A stretch of 64,000 bases of DNA from Asanoa ishikariensis (GCF_900107455.1 NZ_FNQB01000002.1:434001-498000), one strand, 5' to 3'. Positions 52,669 to 61,273 are shown, counted from the stretch's first letter. Made by a program: numbers and translations. Notes: generated by a model not told the origin, from the letters alone.

Positions 52669-53547
52669 TCACCATCGCCGGCTCCGGGCGTTGCGGCGGG
52701 TGACGGCGGCGATGGTGCCCGCGGCGGTGCCGGCGGCGAGGCCGAGCATGGCGGATACGCGCAACGTCGTGCTGCGCCGGGCCTCGGTCGCCAGGGGTGG
52801 CGGGCGCCAGGTGACGCGCAGCAGTGCGGCCGCACCACCGGCGTACGCCTCGCGGCGTGGCCTGGTCAGCAACCGCACGATGGTGTGGGCCGCCACCTCC
52901 GGTGGCTGGACCGGCGGTGGCGGCGCGATGCGTCGGCCGGCGGCGTACCGGCGGACCGGTGCCGCGGTGCCGGCCGGCAGGACCGTGCAGATGGCGATCC
53001 GGCGTTCTCCGGTTACCCGCAGCTCTTGGCGGACGGTGTCGGCGAGGCCTCGGACGCCCTGCTTCGCGGCGTTGTAGATCGACTGGTACGGCATCGCGAT
53101 GGCGGCCAGCGCCGACGCGTTGTTGATCAGCACCCCGCCGCCGGACGCGCGCAGGTGGGGCAGCGCGGCGCGCATTCCGTAGGCGGCGCCGAGCAGGTTG
53201 ACCTCGATGACCCGGCGGAGCTGGGCCAGCGGGATCTCCTCGAAGAGCCCTACCGCCCCGGTGGTCGCGTTGTTGATCCAGGCGTCGAGCCGCCCGAAGA
53301 TCGCGACCGCGTTCTCCGCCAGGCGCTCGACGGCGACCGGGTCGGTCACGTCGGTGGGCAGGACGGCCGTTCGCGCGCCGAACGCCCGGCAGCGCTCGGC
53401 GACCGCGTCCAGCGCCTGCTCGCCCCGGGCGGCCAGCACCACCGTTCCGCCGTTGCGCGCCACCTCCAGCGCCGTCGCCGTGCCGGTGCCACTTGATGCA
53501 CCGGTGATCACGACCACCGCTTGGGCGAACGGGCGGGACAGTGCCAT
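52669..53547 (-). CDS. short-chain dehydrogenase/reductase
   Basis: This 292-residue protein has the SDR cofactor motif TGASSGTG (about residues 15-22), the NNA motif, and the catalytic YxxxK in YNAAKQG with an upstream Ser. A hydrophobic and basic C-terminal tail after residue 255 suggests membrane association. The substrate is not predictable. The start is an ATG that gives the classical short N-terminus before the Rossmann fold. Confidence 0.9.
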   Translation of the reverse strand: MALSRPFAQAVVVITGASSGTGTATALEVARNGGTVVLAARGEQALDAVAERCRAFGARTAVLPTDVTDPVAVERLAENAVAIFGRLDAWINNATTGAVGLFEEIPLAQLRRVIEVNLLGAAYGMRAALPHLRASGGGVLINNASALAAIAMPYQSIYNAAKQGVRGLADTVRQELRVTGERRIAICTVLPAGTAAPVRRYAAGRRIAPPPPVQPPEVAAHTIVRLLTRPRREAYAGGAAALLRVTWRPPPLATEARRSTTLRVSAMLGLAAGTAAGTIAAVTRRNARSRRW

Positions 53548-53620
53548 ACACGTCCGTTACCCCGTAGTGGGCGGCATCATGCGAACCGGTTTGCCGTCCG
53601 GTTCGAGCCACCGCGGGGAT

Positions 53621-54616
53621 CTATCGTCCGCGGGGTCCGGAACTGGGGGGTGGGCCCGCTGGCATCGGCCGGGCCACGACCGTGCGCGCGGCGTCGGCCG
53701 CCACGTGCCGGGCGGCCAGCGCCCGGGCCTTGAGCGCGCGGGGGCCGGCGGTCAGGGCACGCGGGCCGGGTTCGGCCGTCGCGTGGTGGTGCTGCGGCTC
53801 CGCGTACCGGGTCAGGCCGATCACCGCGGCCAGGGTGATGAAGAAGCCGAGTGCGGCTACCCACTCCCGGCCGGGGTGGATCTTGTCGCCGAGGAACAGC
53901 AGGCCGATCGCGGCGGCGGGCACGGCGCCGGCGGCGTCCATCGAGGCGACCGACGCGGTCGTCGAGCCGCGCTGCATGGCCAGGCCGAGCAGCAGTTGGC
54001 CGAGCAGTGAGGCGCCGATCAGCACGTACAACAGCGGGCTGGAGACGAACTCGGTGATCGAGTGGCTGGAGGCCAGCGGGCGGCCGGCGACGGCGGCGGC
54101 GGAGAACGCCATGCCCGCCAGCGAGCCGAGGGCGACCGAGCCGGGTGCGCCGTGCATCCGGGCGGCGAAGACGCCGATCACCGCGATGACGGCGAGCCAG
54201 ATGAGCAGCGCGAACAGGCCGCCGGAGCCGATCGAGTGTGCCGGCGCGGGTTTGGCCGAGATGACCAGGGCGAAGAGGCCCGCGAAGAGCAGGGTCAGCA
54301 GGCCCACCTCGGCCTTCGGCAGCTTCCACCGGAGGATCAGCACACCGCAGAGGGCGGTCACGCCCAGGCCCGCGGACGCGGCCGCCTGCACGAGGAACAG
54401 CGGCAGGTCGCGGCGGGCGACGAAGGCCAGCATGAAGCCGAAGATCTGGAAGCTGAGGCCGTACAGGTAGATGCGGTGGCTCGCCAGCCGGACCAGCAGC
54501 TTGGGGTTGCAGGAGGTGTGCAGCTTCGTCCGGGATGCCGCGACCGACTGGAGGAGGTTGGCGACGCCATAGGCGATGATCATCGCCGCGAGGAAGCCCC
54601 AACTGGTGGACAGCAC
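53621..54616 (-). CDS. DMT-superfamily membrane transporter
   Basis: This 331-residue protein has about nine or ten hydrophobic helices arranged as an EamA/DMT-like transporter, followed by a hydrophilic Ala/Arg/Pro-rich tail of about 55 residues. The GTG at 54616 lies 6 nt from a -10 hexamer (TACTGT on the reverse strand), implying a leaderless transcript. The substrate is unknown. It lies downstream of hisN on the same strand, with 128 nt between. Confidence 0.78.
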   Translation of the reverse strand: MLSTSWGFLAAMIIAYGVANLLQSVAASRTKLHTSCNPKLLVRLASHRIYLYGLSFQIFGFMLAFVARRDLPLFLVQAAASAGLGVTALCGVLILRWKLPKAEVGLLTLLFAGLFALVISAKPAPAHSIGSGGLFALLIWLAVIAVIGVFAARMHGAPGSVALGSLAGMAFSAAAVAGRPLASSHSITEFVSSPLLYVLIGASLLGQLLLGLAMQRGSTTASVASMDAAGAVPAAAIGLLFLGDKIHPGREWVAALGFFITLAAVIGLTRYAEPQHHHATAEPGPRALTAGPRALKARALAARHVAADAARTVVARPMPAGPPPSSGPRGR

Positions 54617-54622
54617 CCGCGC

Positions 54623-54628
54623 ACAGTA
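54623..54628 (-). promoter_or_regulatory. -10 element for leaderless DMT transporter transcript
   Basis: TACTGT on the reverse strand is 6 nt before the GTG at 54616. The -35 region is weak. Confidence 0.35.
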
Positions 54629-54744
54629 ACGGAGGTTTCTGCGGATCCGCTTGGCGACCGGCCGAACTGGCTAACCTGCGGCTACACCGCGTGTTGCGAT
54701 CAAAACCACAGGTCAAATACCGGCTTATGAAATGCGACACACTG

Positions 54745-55539
54745 TCAGCTCAAGCGGGTAAGCACCTCTTCGTGAATTTTTCCGTTGGTGGCCACGGCGC
54801 TCCCACCTGACGGACCCGGCTGGCCGCTCAGGTCGGTGAAGGTGCCACCGGCCTCGGTGACGATCGGGATCAGCGCCGCCACGTCCCAGAGCGAGAGCTC
54901 CGGCTCGACCATCACGTCGACGGCACCCTCGGCGAGGAGCATGTAGCCGTAGAAGTCGCCGTACGCCCGGCTCCGCCAGCTCTGCCTGATCAGGTCGAGC
55001 ATCGGCTCCAGCCGGCCGGTCTCCTCCCAGCCGGGCAGGCTCGAGTAGCAGAAACTCGCGTCACCGATCCGGCGTACACCGGATACCCGGATGGGTGTCG
55101 CCGCGGCGGTGTGCCGGCCGGCGAACGCGCCGTGACCGAGCGCGGCCCACCAACGCCGGCCCAGCGCCGGTGCGGAGACCAGGCCGACCACCGGCTGGTC
55201 GCCTTCCATGAGCGCGATCAGCGTCGCCCAGATCGGCACGCCGCGGATGTAGTTCTTGGTGCCGTCGATCGGGTCGATCACCCACTGCCGATGGCCCGGG
55301 CCGGCGGGTGCCTGGGTCGCGCCGTACTCCTCGCCGAGCACGCTGTCCCGCGGCCGGGTGCGGCCGAGGGTGGCCCGCAACGCCCGTTCCACGGCCTGGT
55401 CGGCGTCGGAGACCGGTGTCAGGTCGGGCTTGGACTCGACCCGGAGGTCGAGGGCCCGGAACCGGTCCATCGAGATCTTGTCCGCGGTGTCGGCGAGAAC
55501 GTGGGCGAGCGAAAGGTCATCCGCATACCGGGGGGCCAT
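54745..55539 (-). CDS. hisN: histidinol-phosphatase, inositol monophosphatase type
   Basis: This 264-residue enzyme of the IMPase family has the metal-binding motifs VLGEEYG, WVIDPIDGTKNYIRG and LSLWDVAALIPIVTEAGG. In actinobacteria this form replaces the HisB phosphatase and makes histidinol from its phosphate. Inositol-phosphate activity is an alternative. The ATG at 55539 gives the standard start. It follows rsgA by 11 nt and is probably the last gene of an aroA-rsgA-hisN operon. Confidence 0.9.
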   Translation of the reverse strand: MAPRYADDLSLAHVLADTADKISMDRFRALDLRVESKPDLTPVSDADQAVERALRATLGRTRPRDSVLGEEYGATQAPAGPGHRQWVIDPIDGTKNYIRGVPIWATLIALMEGDQPVVGLVSAPALGRRWWAALGHGAFAGRHTAAATPIRVSGVRRIGDASFCYSSLPGWEETGRLEPMLDLIRQSWRSRAYGDFYGYMLLAEGAVDVMVEPELSLWDVAALIPIVTEAGGTFTDLSGQPGPSGGSAVATNGKIHEEVLTRLS

Positions 55540-55550
55540 GGCAGCAAAGG

Positions 55551-56567
55551 CTACTGGTTTTCGGTCTCGTCGCCGGCGCGGGAGGCGAGGAGGCGGCGGT
55601 ACGAGGCGAGGCGGCGCGGGTCGGCGTTCCCGGCCATGACCCAGGCGTCGAGCGCGCAGTCGTTGTCGTTGGGGGTGTGCTCGCAGTTGGGCCGGCACTC
55701 GACCGTGCCCTCGACCAGGTCAGGGAAGCCGTGCAACAGGCTGTCCGCCGAGACGTGGGCGAGCCCGAAGCTGCGTACGCCAGGCGTGTCGATGATCCAA
55801 CCGGTTTCGCCGGGCAGCGGGAGCGCCACCGCGCTGGTGGAGGTGTGCCGGCCGCGGCCGATCGCGCTGACCACGCCGACCGCGCGGTCGGCGTCCGGGA
55901 CGAGCCGGTTGACCAAGGTCGACTTGCCCACCCCCGAGTGACCGACCATGACCGACACCTGCCCGGCCAGCCGCTCGCGCAGTTCGGCGAGGTCGGAGTC
56001 CGGGCGCACCAGCACGTGCGGCAGGTCGAGCTCGGCGTAGTAGTCGAGAACCTCGGCCGGGCCGGCCAGGTCGGCCTTGGTGAGGCAGAGCAACGGCTCG
56101 ATGTCGGCGTCGTACGCGGCGACCAGGCACCGGTCGATGAAGCCCGTGCGCGGCGGGGGATCGGACAGCGAGCTGACGATGACGAGCTGGTCGGCGTTGG
56201 CGACGACGACCCGTTCCAGGCGCCCCTCGGGCGTGCTGTCGTCGTCATCGGCGGTGCGGCGCAACACCGACTTGCGCTCGGTGATCCGGACGATCCGGGC
56301 CAGCGCGCCGGCGGCCCCGGTGGTGTCGCCGACCAGGGAGACCCGATCGCCCACCACCACCGACTTGCGGCCCAGCTCGCGGGCGCGCATCGCGGTCACC
56401 GGCTGGCCCCCGTCGACCTCGACGGCGTAGCGGCCACGGTCGACCGCGCTCACGAAGCCCTCGATCGCGTCGTCGTGTTTGGGGCGGGTCCGGGTGCGCG
56501 GGCGCGACGAGCGGCCCGGGCGCACCCGGACGTCGTCCTCGTCGTACTCCCGCTTCTTGCCCGCCAG
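55551..56567 (-). CDS. rsgA: ribosome small-subunit GTPase RsgA, probable CTG start
   Basis: This circularly permuted GTPase has G4 LTKADL before G1 GHSGVGKST and G3 DTPGVRSFG, then the zinc motif ECRPNCEH...C. RsgA matures and checks the 30S subunit. The conserved N-terminal region YDEDDVRVRPG, present in orthologues, lies upstream of the first usual start (GTG at 56525). The only candidate start after the in-frame aroA stop is a CTG at 56567, preceded by AGGAGGAG that overlaps the aroA stop, giving 338 residues. Starting at 56525 would remove 14 residues. Confidence 0.88.
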   Translation of the reverse strand: MAGKKREYDEDDVRVRPGRSSRPRTRTRPKHDDAIEGFVSAVDRGRYAVEVDGGQPVTAMRARELGRKSVVVGDRVSLVGDTTGAAGALARIVRITERKSVLRRTADDDDSTPEGRLERVVVANADQLVIVSSLSDPPPRTGFIDRCLVAAYDADIEPLLCLTKADLAGPAEVLDYYAELDLPHVLVRPDSDLAELRERLAGQVSVMVGHSGVGKSTLVNRLVPDADRAVGVVSAIGRGRHTSTSAVALPLPGETGWIIDTPGVRSFGLAHVSADSLLHGFPDLVEGTVECRPNCEHTPNDNDCALDAWVMAGNADPRRLASYRRLLASRAGDETENQ

Positions 56568-56579
56568 CGCCTTCTCCTC

Positions 56580-57911
56580 CTACTTGCCGGTCACCATCGC
56601 TGACCATAGTGCCGGGAAGTCCGGCATGGTCTTCGAGGTGCATGCCACGTCGTCGAGCTCGATCCCCGGCACCACCAGACCGACCACGGCGCCGGCGTGC
56701 GCCATCCGGTGGTCGTCGTAGGTGTGGAACACGCCGCCACGCAGCGGCCGGGGCGTGATCTCCAGGTCGTCGGCGGTGTCGGTGACGGACGCGCCGAGCG
56801 CGCTCAGCTCGCGGGCCAGCGCGGTCAGCCGGTCCGTCTCGTGGCCGCGGATGTGACCGATGCCGCGCAGCCGAGACGGCGAGTCGGCCAGTGCGCTGAG
56901 CGCGGCCAGCACCGGGGTCATCTCGCCCACCTCGGACAGGTCGGCGTCGAGGCCGTGCACCACGCCGGTGCCCCGCACGGTCAGCCCCTGCGTGCCGAGG
57001 GTTACTTCGCCGCCCATCTGGCCCAGCAGCGCGCGCAACCGCTCGACCGGCTGGGCGCTGCTGCGCGGCCAGCCGAGCAGGGTCACCGAGCCGCCGGTGA
57101 CCAGCGCGGCGGCGAAGAACGGCATGGCACCGGACAGGTCGGGCTCGATCGTCCAGCCCCGCCCGGTCAGCTTGCCGGGCTCGACCGACCAGACGTCGCG
57201 GACCGAGTCGTCGATCCCGGCGCCAGCGGCGCGCAGCATCTGCACGGTCATCCGGACGTGCGGCGCCGACGGCATCGCCGGGCCGACGTGGCGCACCACG
57301 ACGCCACGGTCGAAATCGGGCGCGGCCAGCAGCAGGCCGGAGACGAGTTGGCTGGAGGCGGACGCGTCGAGCACCACCTCGCCACCGGTGACCCGGCCGG
57401 TGCCCCGCACGGTCAGCGGCAGGCCGCCGCTGGGCGCGGTGTCGATGCTCACGCCGAGCGAGCGCAGGGCGTCGATCAGCGGGCGCAGCGGGCGCTGCCG
57501 GACCGACGGGTCGCCGTCGAAGGTGACCGGGCCCTGCGCCAGTCCGGCGAGCGCCGGCATGAACCGCAGCACCGTGCCGGCCTGGCCGACGTCGACGTGC
57601 GCCGGACCCTGCAACGTGCCGGGTCGGACCACCCAGCGCTCGTCGTCGACCGTCGAGACGCTGACGCCCATCGCGCGCAGCCCGCCGGCCATCATCTCCG
57701 TGTCACGTGCGCGCAGCGGGCGGGCTAGCGTCGACGGGCCGACCCCGATGGAGCTGAGCACCAGCGCGCGGGCGGTCATCGACTTGGAGCCGGGCAACTG
57801 GACGGTCGCGGCGACCGGCTCGGCGGCGGTCGGCGGGGTCCACGGCACGTGCGCGGGGTTGGCCACGTACTCCAGTCTGACCTGCCCGGGGCCCGAACCC
57901 GCGATCGACAT
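56580..57911 (-). CDS. aroA: 3-phosphoshikimate 1-carboxyvinyltransferase (EPSP synthase)
   Basis: This 443-residue enzyme of the shikimate pathway has LPGSKSMTARALVLSS (substrate binding; the usual Asn of T-N-R is Ala), GQAGTVLRFMPALAG, and the C-terminal HTYDDHRMAHAGAVVGL with GIELDDVACTSKTMPDF. The ATG at 57911 with GGGAG upstream is chosen; a GTG further in would cut the N-terminus. Its stop TAG is part of the rsgA ribosome binding site, so the two are in one operon. It is divergent from the SRAP gene. Confidence 0.95.
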   Translation of the reverse strand: MSIAGSGPGQVRLEYVANPAHVPWTPPTAAEPVAATVQLPGSKSMTARALVLSSIGVGPSTLARPLRARDTEMMAGGLRAMGVSVSTVDDERWVVRPGTLQGPAHVDVGQAGTVLRFMPALAGLAQGPVTFDGDPSVRQRPLRPLIDALRSLGVSIDTAPSGGLPLTVRGTGRVTGGEVVLDASASSQLVSGLLLAAPDFDRGVVVRHVGPAMPSAPHVRMTVQMLRAAGAGIDDSVRDVWSVEPGKLTGRGWTIEPDLSGAMPFFAAALVTGGSVTLLGWPRSSAQPVERLRALLGQMGGEVTLGTQGLTVRGTGVVHGLDADLSEVGEMTPVLAALSALADSPSRLRGIGHIRGHETDRLTALARELSALGASVTDTADDLEITPRPLRGGVFHTYDDHRMAHAGAVVGLVVPGIELDDVACTSKTMPDFPALWSAMVTGK

Positions 57912-57943
57912 TCGGCACTCCCGCGTGCCGGGACGCTGTGCGC

Positions 57944-57949
57944 TAGCGT
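57944..57949 (+). promoter_or_regulatory. -10 element (TAGCGT) for leaderless SRAP transcript
   Basis: TAGCGT lies 7 nt before the ATG at 57957 in the 45-nt divergent spacer with aroA, so the transcript probably begins at the start codon. Confidence 0.5.
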
Positions 57950-57956
57950 GACGGGC

Positions 57957-58670
57957 ATGTGCGGGCGGTACGCGACCACGAAAGACGCGCCGGACCTCAG
58001 TGCGCTCTTCGAGGCTTTCGACGACACCCGCGACGGTCTGGTGATCGACTACAACGTCGCGCCGACCGACCCGGTGCCCGTGGTCCGGATGTCCGCACGG
58101 TTGGGCGGCCGGACGCTCTCCGTGGCCCGCTGGGGGCTGGTGCCGAGTTGGGCGGGCGACACCAAGGGCGCCGCCCGCATGATCAACGCGCGGGCGGAGA
58201 CGGTCGCCACCACCCCGGCGTACGCGCGGGCGTTCGCCGGCCGACGCTGCCTGATTCCGGCCGACGGCTGGTACGAGTGGGTGCGCCAGCCGGGCGGCGG
58301 CAAGCAGGCCTATTTCATGACGGCGCCGGAACCCGTGGTGTTCGGTGGCCTCTGGGCCGCGTGGGGCGACCAGAAGCTGCTCACCTCCAGCATCGTGACC
58401 ATGCCGGCGCTGGGCGACCTGGCGCTCGTGCACACCCGGATGCCGCTCGTGCTCGCGCCCGACCGCTGGGAGGCGTGGCTGGCCGGCGGCGGCGAGCCGG
58501 CCGACCTGCTGGCCCCGCCGAGCGACGCGACGCTGGCCGGCATCGAGATCCGCCCGGTCGGTGCCGGCGTCGGCGATGTGCGCAACGACGGCCCCGGTCT
58601 GGTCGCCCCCGTGGCGGCACCCGCATTGGCCGCACCGCGCGATGAACCGGTCGAACTGACCCTCTTTTGA
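57957..58670 (+). CDS. SRAP (YedK/HMCES) abasic-site processing protein
   Basis: This 237-residue protein begins MCGRYAT, with Cys2 as the residue that crosslinks to abasic sites in single-stranded DNA after Met removal. Further SRAP motifs are YNVAPTDPVPVV, RWGLVPSWA, MINARAET, IPADGWYEW and HTRMPLVL. It protects replication forks from abasic damage. The start is fixed by the need for Cys2. The gene is divergent from aroA, as in mycobacteria. Confidence 0.93.
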   Translation: MCGRYATTKDAPDLSALFEAFDDTRDGLVIDYNVAPTDPVPVVRMSARLGGRTLSVARWGLVPSWAGDTKGAARMINARAETVATTPAYARAFAGRRCLIPADGWYEWVRQPGGGKQAYFMTAPEPVVFGGLWAAWGDQKLLTSSIVTMPALGDLALVHTRMPLVLAPDRWEAWLAGGGEPADLLAPPSDATLAGIEIRPVGAGVGDVRNDGPGLVAPVAAPALAAPRDEPVELTLF

Positions 58671-58899
58671 TCATCGATTTATAGCGGTTGATTTTTCCCT
58701 TTCTGTAAACCTTGTATCGATTTCTTGCAGCCGACTTTCCGCAGGTTCGTTGCAAACCCTTGTCTCCGCCGTCACGAGTGCGATAGAACACAGCGCCGGC
58801 AATGGGTGCCTTCTCGCACCGGGCGACGACACCCATTGGTCCTTGATCTTCCGTTGCCATGCAGCGGAAAGCCGGCCCCACGGGGGAGGTGGGTTGTTG

Positions 58900-59289
58900 A
58901 TGACACGGGCGCGAATGCCACGCCCGCATGAGGTCGCCGCCGCACGTCGTGATCCACGACTGCTGCGCGCCTCGGCCGAACGACAGCTCGACGAGGCTTG
59001 GCGCACGCGCGGCCTATGCCAAACCGTCGATCCAGAGACATTCTTTCCGGCACCGAGCGAGCCGGCCGACACCGCGATCGCGCTCTGCCGCACCTGCGAC
59101 GTGCAGGGCGCGTGCCTGGCGTGGGCACTGGAGGTCGGCGACTGCCACGGCGTCTGGGGCGGCACCACGCCGCGCGAGCGGCGGGCGATGCTGGTCGCCT
59201 GGCGCGGTCAGCTCACCCGCGGCGCCGAGACGATCGACTCGGGGCCACCGATGCGGGACCTTTCGCTCGAACTGGTGCCGGTCAGCTGA
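58900..59289 (+). CDS. WhiB-family iron-sulfur regulator
   Basis: This 129-residue protein has four conserved cysteines (C40, C63, C66, C72) that would hold a [4Fe-4S] cluster: GLCQTVDPETFFP and ALCRTCDVQGAC. The turn GVWGGTTPRERR and basic tail bind DNA or the sigma factor. The ATG at 58900 follows GGGGGAGG. WhiB proteins work with the principal sigma factor region 4 in development and redox control. A 229-nt leader region upstream is unusually AT-rich at its start (58671-58735). Confidence 0.93.
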   Translation: MTRARMPRPHEVAAARRDPRLLRASAERQLDEAWRTRGLCQTVDPETFFPAPSEPADTAIALCRTCDVQGACLAWALEVGDCHGVWGGTTPRERRAMLVAWRGQLTRGAETIDSGPPMRDLSLELVPVS

Positions 59290-59319
59290 CCTGGGCCTCC
59301 TGGCCAGCACAATGGGGCC

Positions 59320-59934
59320 ATGGGGGTCACACAGATCGCGACACCGCACGGTCCGGCCGTCACCGAAACCGACGAGGCCACCGGCCGGCCGGCGGCACTG
59401 CTCATCCTCGGGCACGGCGCGGGTGGTGGCGTCGAGGCGCCTGACCTGATGGCTGTCCGCCGCGCCGCGCTGGCTGCCGGCGTCACGGTGGTCCGGGTGA
59501 CCCAGCCCTATCGGGTCGCCGGCCGCCGGGCGCCGGCTCCCGCGGCGCAGCTCGACGCTGCCTGGTCGGCGGTGGTGCATGAGATCGTCAAGGGCTACCC
59601 CGACCCGCCACCGCTGGTGGTCGGCGGCCGGTCCAGCGGGGCCCGGGTCGCCTGCCGCACCTCGGTCGCGCTCGGCGCGGCCGGCATCGTCTGCCTGGCC
59701 TTCCCGTTGCACCCCCCGGGGCGCCCGGAGCGGTCCCGGGCCGGCGAGCTGCTCACCGGCGTGCCCACGCTGGTCGTCAACGGCGACCGGGACCCGTTCG
59801 GCGTGCCCGACGCGTCGTCCGGGGTCGAGGTCGCGGTCCGACCCGGCCAGCGCCACGACCTGCGGGGCGATCCGCGCGGGCTGGGTCTGCTGGTGGTGGA
59901 GTGGCTGCGGGGCAAGGGCTGGGCCAATCCGTAA
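59320..59934 (+). CDS. alpha/beta-hydrolase (KANL3/Tex30 type)
   Basis: This 204-residue hydrolase has LLILGHGAGGG (oxyanion region), the nucleophile motif GGRSSGARVA, an Asp in VVNGDRDPFG and the His of GQRHDLRG. The family is dienelactone-hydrolase-like with unclear substrates. It begins 30 nt after the WhiB gene on the same strand and may share its transcript. Confidence 0.85.
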   Translation: MGVTQIATPHGPAVTETDEATGRPAALLILGHGAGGGVEAPDLMAVRRAALAAGVTVVRVTQPYRVAGRRAPAPAAQLDAAWSAVVHEIVKGYPDPPPLVVGGRSSGARVACRTSVALGAAGIVCLAFPLHPPGRPERSRAGELLTGVPTLVVNGDRDPFGVPDASSGVEVAVRPGQRHDLRGDPRGLGLLVVEWLRGKGWANP

Positions 59935-60002
59935 CCCGTGCCGTGAGTGACTCGTTGCACTTAGTGAGCCAGGCATGCCCTGGGGACTCCCTCCACGAGT
60001 CC

Positions 60003-60065
60003 GCGGACCCCCCGGTCCGCATCAACCTCCCAGGCCCACCTGGTCCCGGGGATTCTGTCCCCGGG
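60003..60065 (+). terminator. two stable hairpins after the hydrolase gene
   Basis: GCGGACC-CCCC-GGTCCGC (60003-60020) and CCCGGGGA-TTCTG-TCCCCGGG (60045-60065) are perfect stems. They lie between the hydrolase and the SigR promoter and probably insulate them. No U-tract follows. Confidence 0.55.
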
Positions 60066-60082
60066 GCCAGTGGGTTGATCAG

Positions 60083-60109
60083 GGGAATTCGCAGGAACCC
60101 GCCCTTGTT
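60083..60109 (+). promoter_or_regulatory. SigR-dependent promoter of sigR
   Basis: GGGAAT (60083-60088), exactly 18 nt, then GTT (60107-60109) matches the SigR/SigH consensus. It lies upstream of sigR itself, indicating autoregulation under thiol-oxidative stress. Confidence 0.85.
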
Positions 60110-60325
60110 ACAGCCGTCGGACGCGAAAAGACGGCGAGGGGGCTCTTCCCAGTGCGAGCAGCTACGCGGGACAACCGCGAGACTGGCCGGTTCCGGGCAC
60201 TTTTGTCCGCACCGCAATGGCCGGCGAGCGACGTTACTCACGGCCTGATCCGGGGCAACCAACCTGCAACTGAGACTGTCGGGAGCGCGCGCCGCGTATC
60301 CTCGGCGGAACAGTTGAGGGGGGAC

Positions 60326-60964
60326 GTGCGCTTGACGCAGCCGGAGAAGACCCGAATCGAGGAGCCCACCGACGAGCGGCGGGCCCGTTTCGAGCGGGAC
60401 GCGCTGCCTTTTGTCGACCAGCTCTACGCCGCGGCCCTGCGGATGACCCGCAACCCGGCCGACGCCGAGGACCTGGTCCAGGAGACGTTCCTCAAGGCCT
60501 ACGCCGCCTTCCACCAGTTCGAGGAAGGCACGAACCTCAAGGCGTGGCTCTACCGGATCCTCACCAACACCTACATCAACTCTTACCGCCGGCGGCAGCG
60601 CCAGCCCATCCAGTCACCGACCGAGGAGATCACCGACTGGCAGCTCGCCAGCGCGGAGTCGCACACCTCGAGCGGGCTGCGCTCGGCGGAGACCGAGGCG
60701 CTCGACCGGCTGCCGGACAGCGACGTGAAGAACGCGCTGCAGCAGTTGCCGGAGGAGTTCCGACTGGCCGTCTACCTGGCTGATGTCGAGGGTTTCTCGT
60801 ACAAGGAGATCGCCGACATCATGAACACGCCGATCGGTACGGTCATGTCGCGACTTCACCGCGGTCGGCGGAACCTGCGCAACTTGCTGGAGCGCTACGC
60901 TGCGGATCGAGGTTTCACCCGCACTCCTTCGGGTGATGCCGCCGCTGCCCGCCAGGAGGTGTGA
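60326..60964 (+). CDS. sigR: thiol-oxidative stress sigma factor SigR
   Basis: This 212-residue ECF sigma factor has region 2 ([20 protein letters not shown]) and region 4 ([20 protein letters not shown] then [14 protein letters not shown]). It drives thioredoxin and mycothiol genes. RsrA follows 6 nt later. The GTG at 60326 is close to AGGGGGG; a TTG at 60332 is better spaced (8 nt) and may be the true short start. The frame stays open upstream to a GTG at 60152 behind GAGGGGG, which would add 58 residues, like the unstable long isoform SigR' of Streptomyces coelicolor made from the SigR-dependent promoter. Confidence 0.93.
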   Translation: MRLTQPEKTRIEEPTDERRARFERDALPFVDQLYAAALRMTRNPADAEDLVQETFLKAYAAFHQFEEGTNLKAWLYRILTNTYINSYRRRQRQPIQSPTEEITDWQLASAESHTSSGLRSAETEALDRLPDSDVKNALQQLPEEFRLAVYLADVEGFSYKEIADIMNTPIGTVMSRLHRGRRNLRNLLERYAADRGFTRTPSGDAAAARQEV

Positions 60965-60970
60965 GGAACC

Positions 60971-61231
60971 GTGAGTTGCGGTAACCCCCACGAGACCGAC
61001 TGCAGCGAAGTGCTCGAAGAGGTCTATCTCTACCTCGACCTCGAATGCGCCGACGAGCGCCGCGAGCTGATTCGCGAGCACCTCGACGAGTGCCACCCGT
61101 GCCTGCGCGAATACGGCATCGAGCAGGAGGTCAAGGCGCTGGTCGCCCGCTGCTGCGGCAACGAGACCGCACCGACCGAGCTCGTGGCCCGCCTGCGCGG
61201 CAAGCTCTCGGAGCTACGCACCGACGTATAA
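60971..61231 (+). CDS. rsrA: zinc anti-sigma factor RsrA
   Basis: This 86-residue redox-sensing anti-sigma factor has the zinc ligands C11, H37, C41 and C44 at the same positions as Streptomyces coelicolor RsrA (H-x3-C-x2-C motif in EHLDECHPC). Oxidation of the cysteines releases zinc and frees SigR. Additional cysteines at 3, 26 and a CC pair near 61-62 are present. It begins 6 nt after sigR, so the two are made together. Confidence 0.95.
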   Translation: MSCGNPHETDCSEVLEEVYLYLDLECADERRELIREHLDECHPCLREYGIEQEVKALVARCCGNETAPTELVARLRGKLSELRTDV

Positions 61232-61236
61232 AAGCT

Positions 61237-61264
61237 CGTCGCCGGCCCTTCAGGGCCGGCGACG
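61237..61264. terminator. bidirectional hairpin between rsrA and the bL37 gene
   Basis: CGTCGCCGGCCC-TTCA-GGGCCGGCGACG is a perfect 12-bp stem with a 4-nt loop. It lies 5 nt after the rsrA stop and 9 nt from the end of the convergent bL37 gene, so it can serve both. Confidence 0.85.
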
Positions 61265-61273
61265 CTGGCTTTG

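Larger units (their letters stand above)
59935..60151 (+). other. leader and control region before sigR
   Basis: Between the hydrolase and the upstream sigR start there is no gene I can support. The stretch holds two GC-rich hairpins, the SigR-type promoter and a GAGGGGG ribosome binding site for the long SigR form at 60152. Confidence 0.6.
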
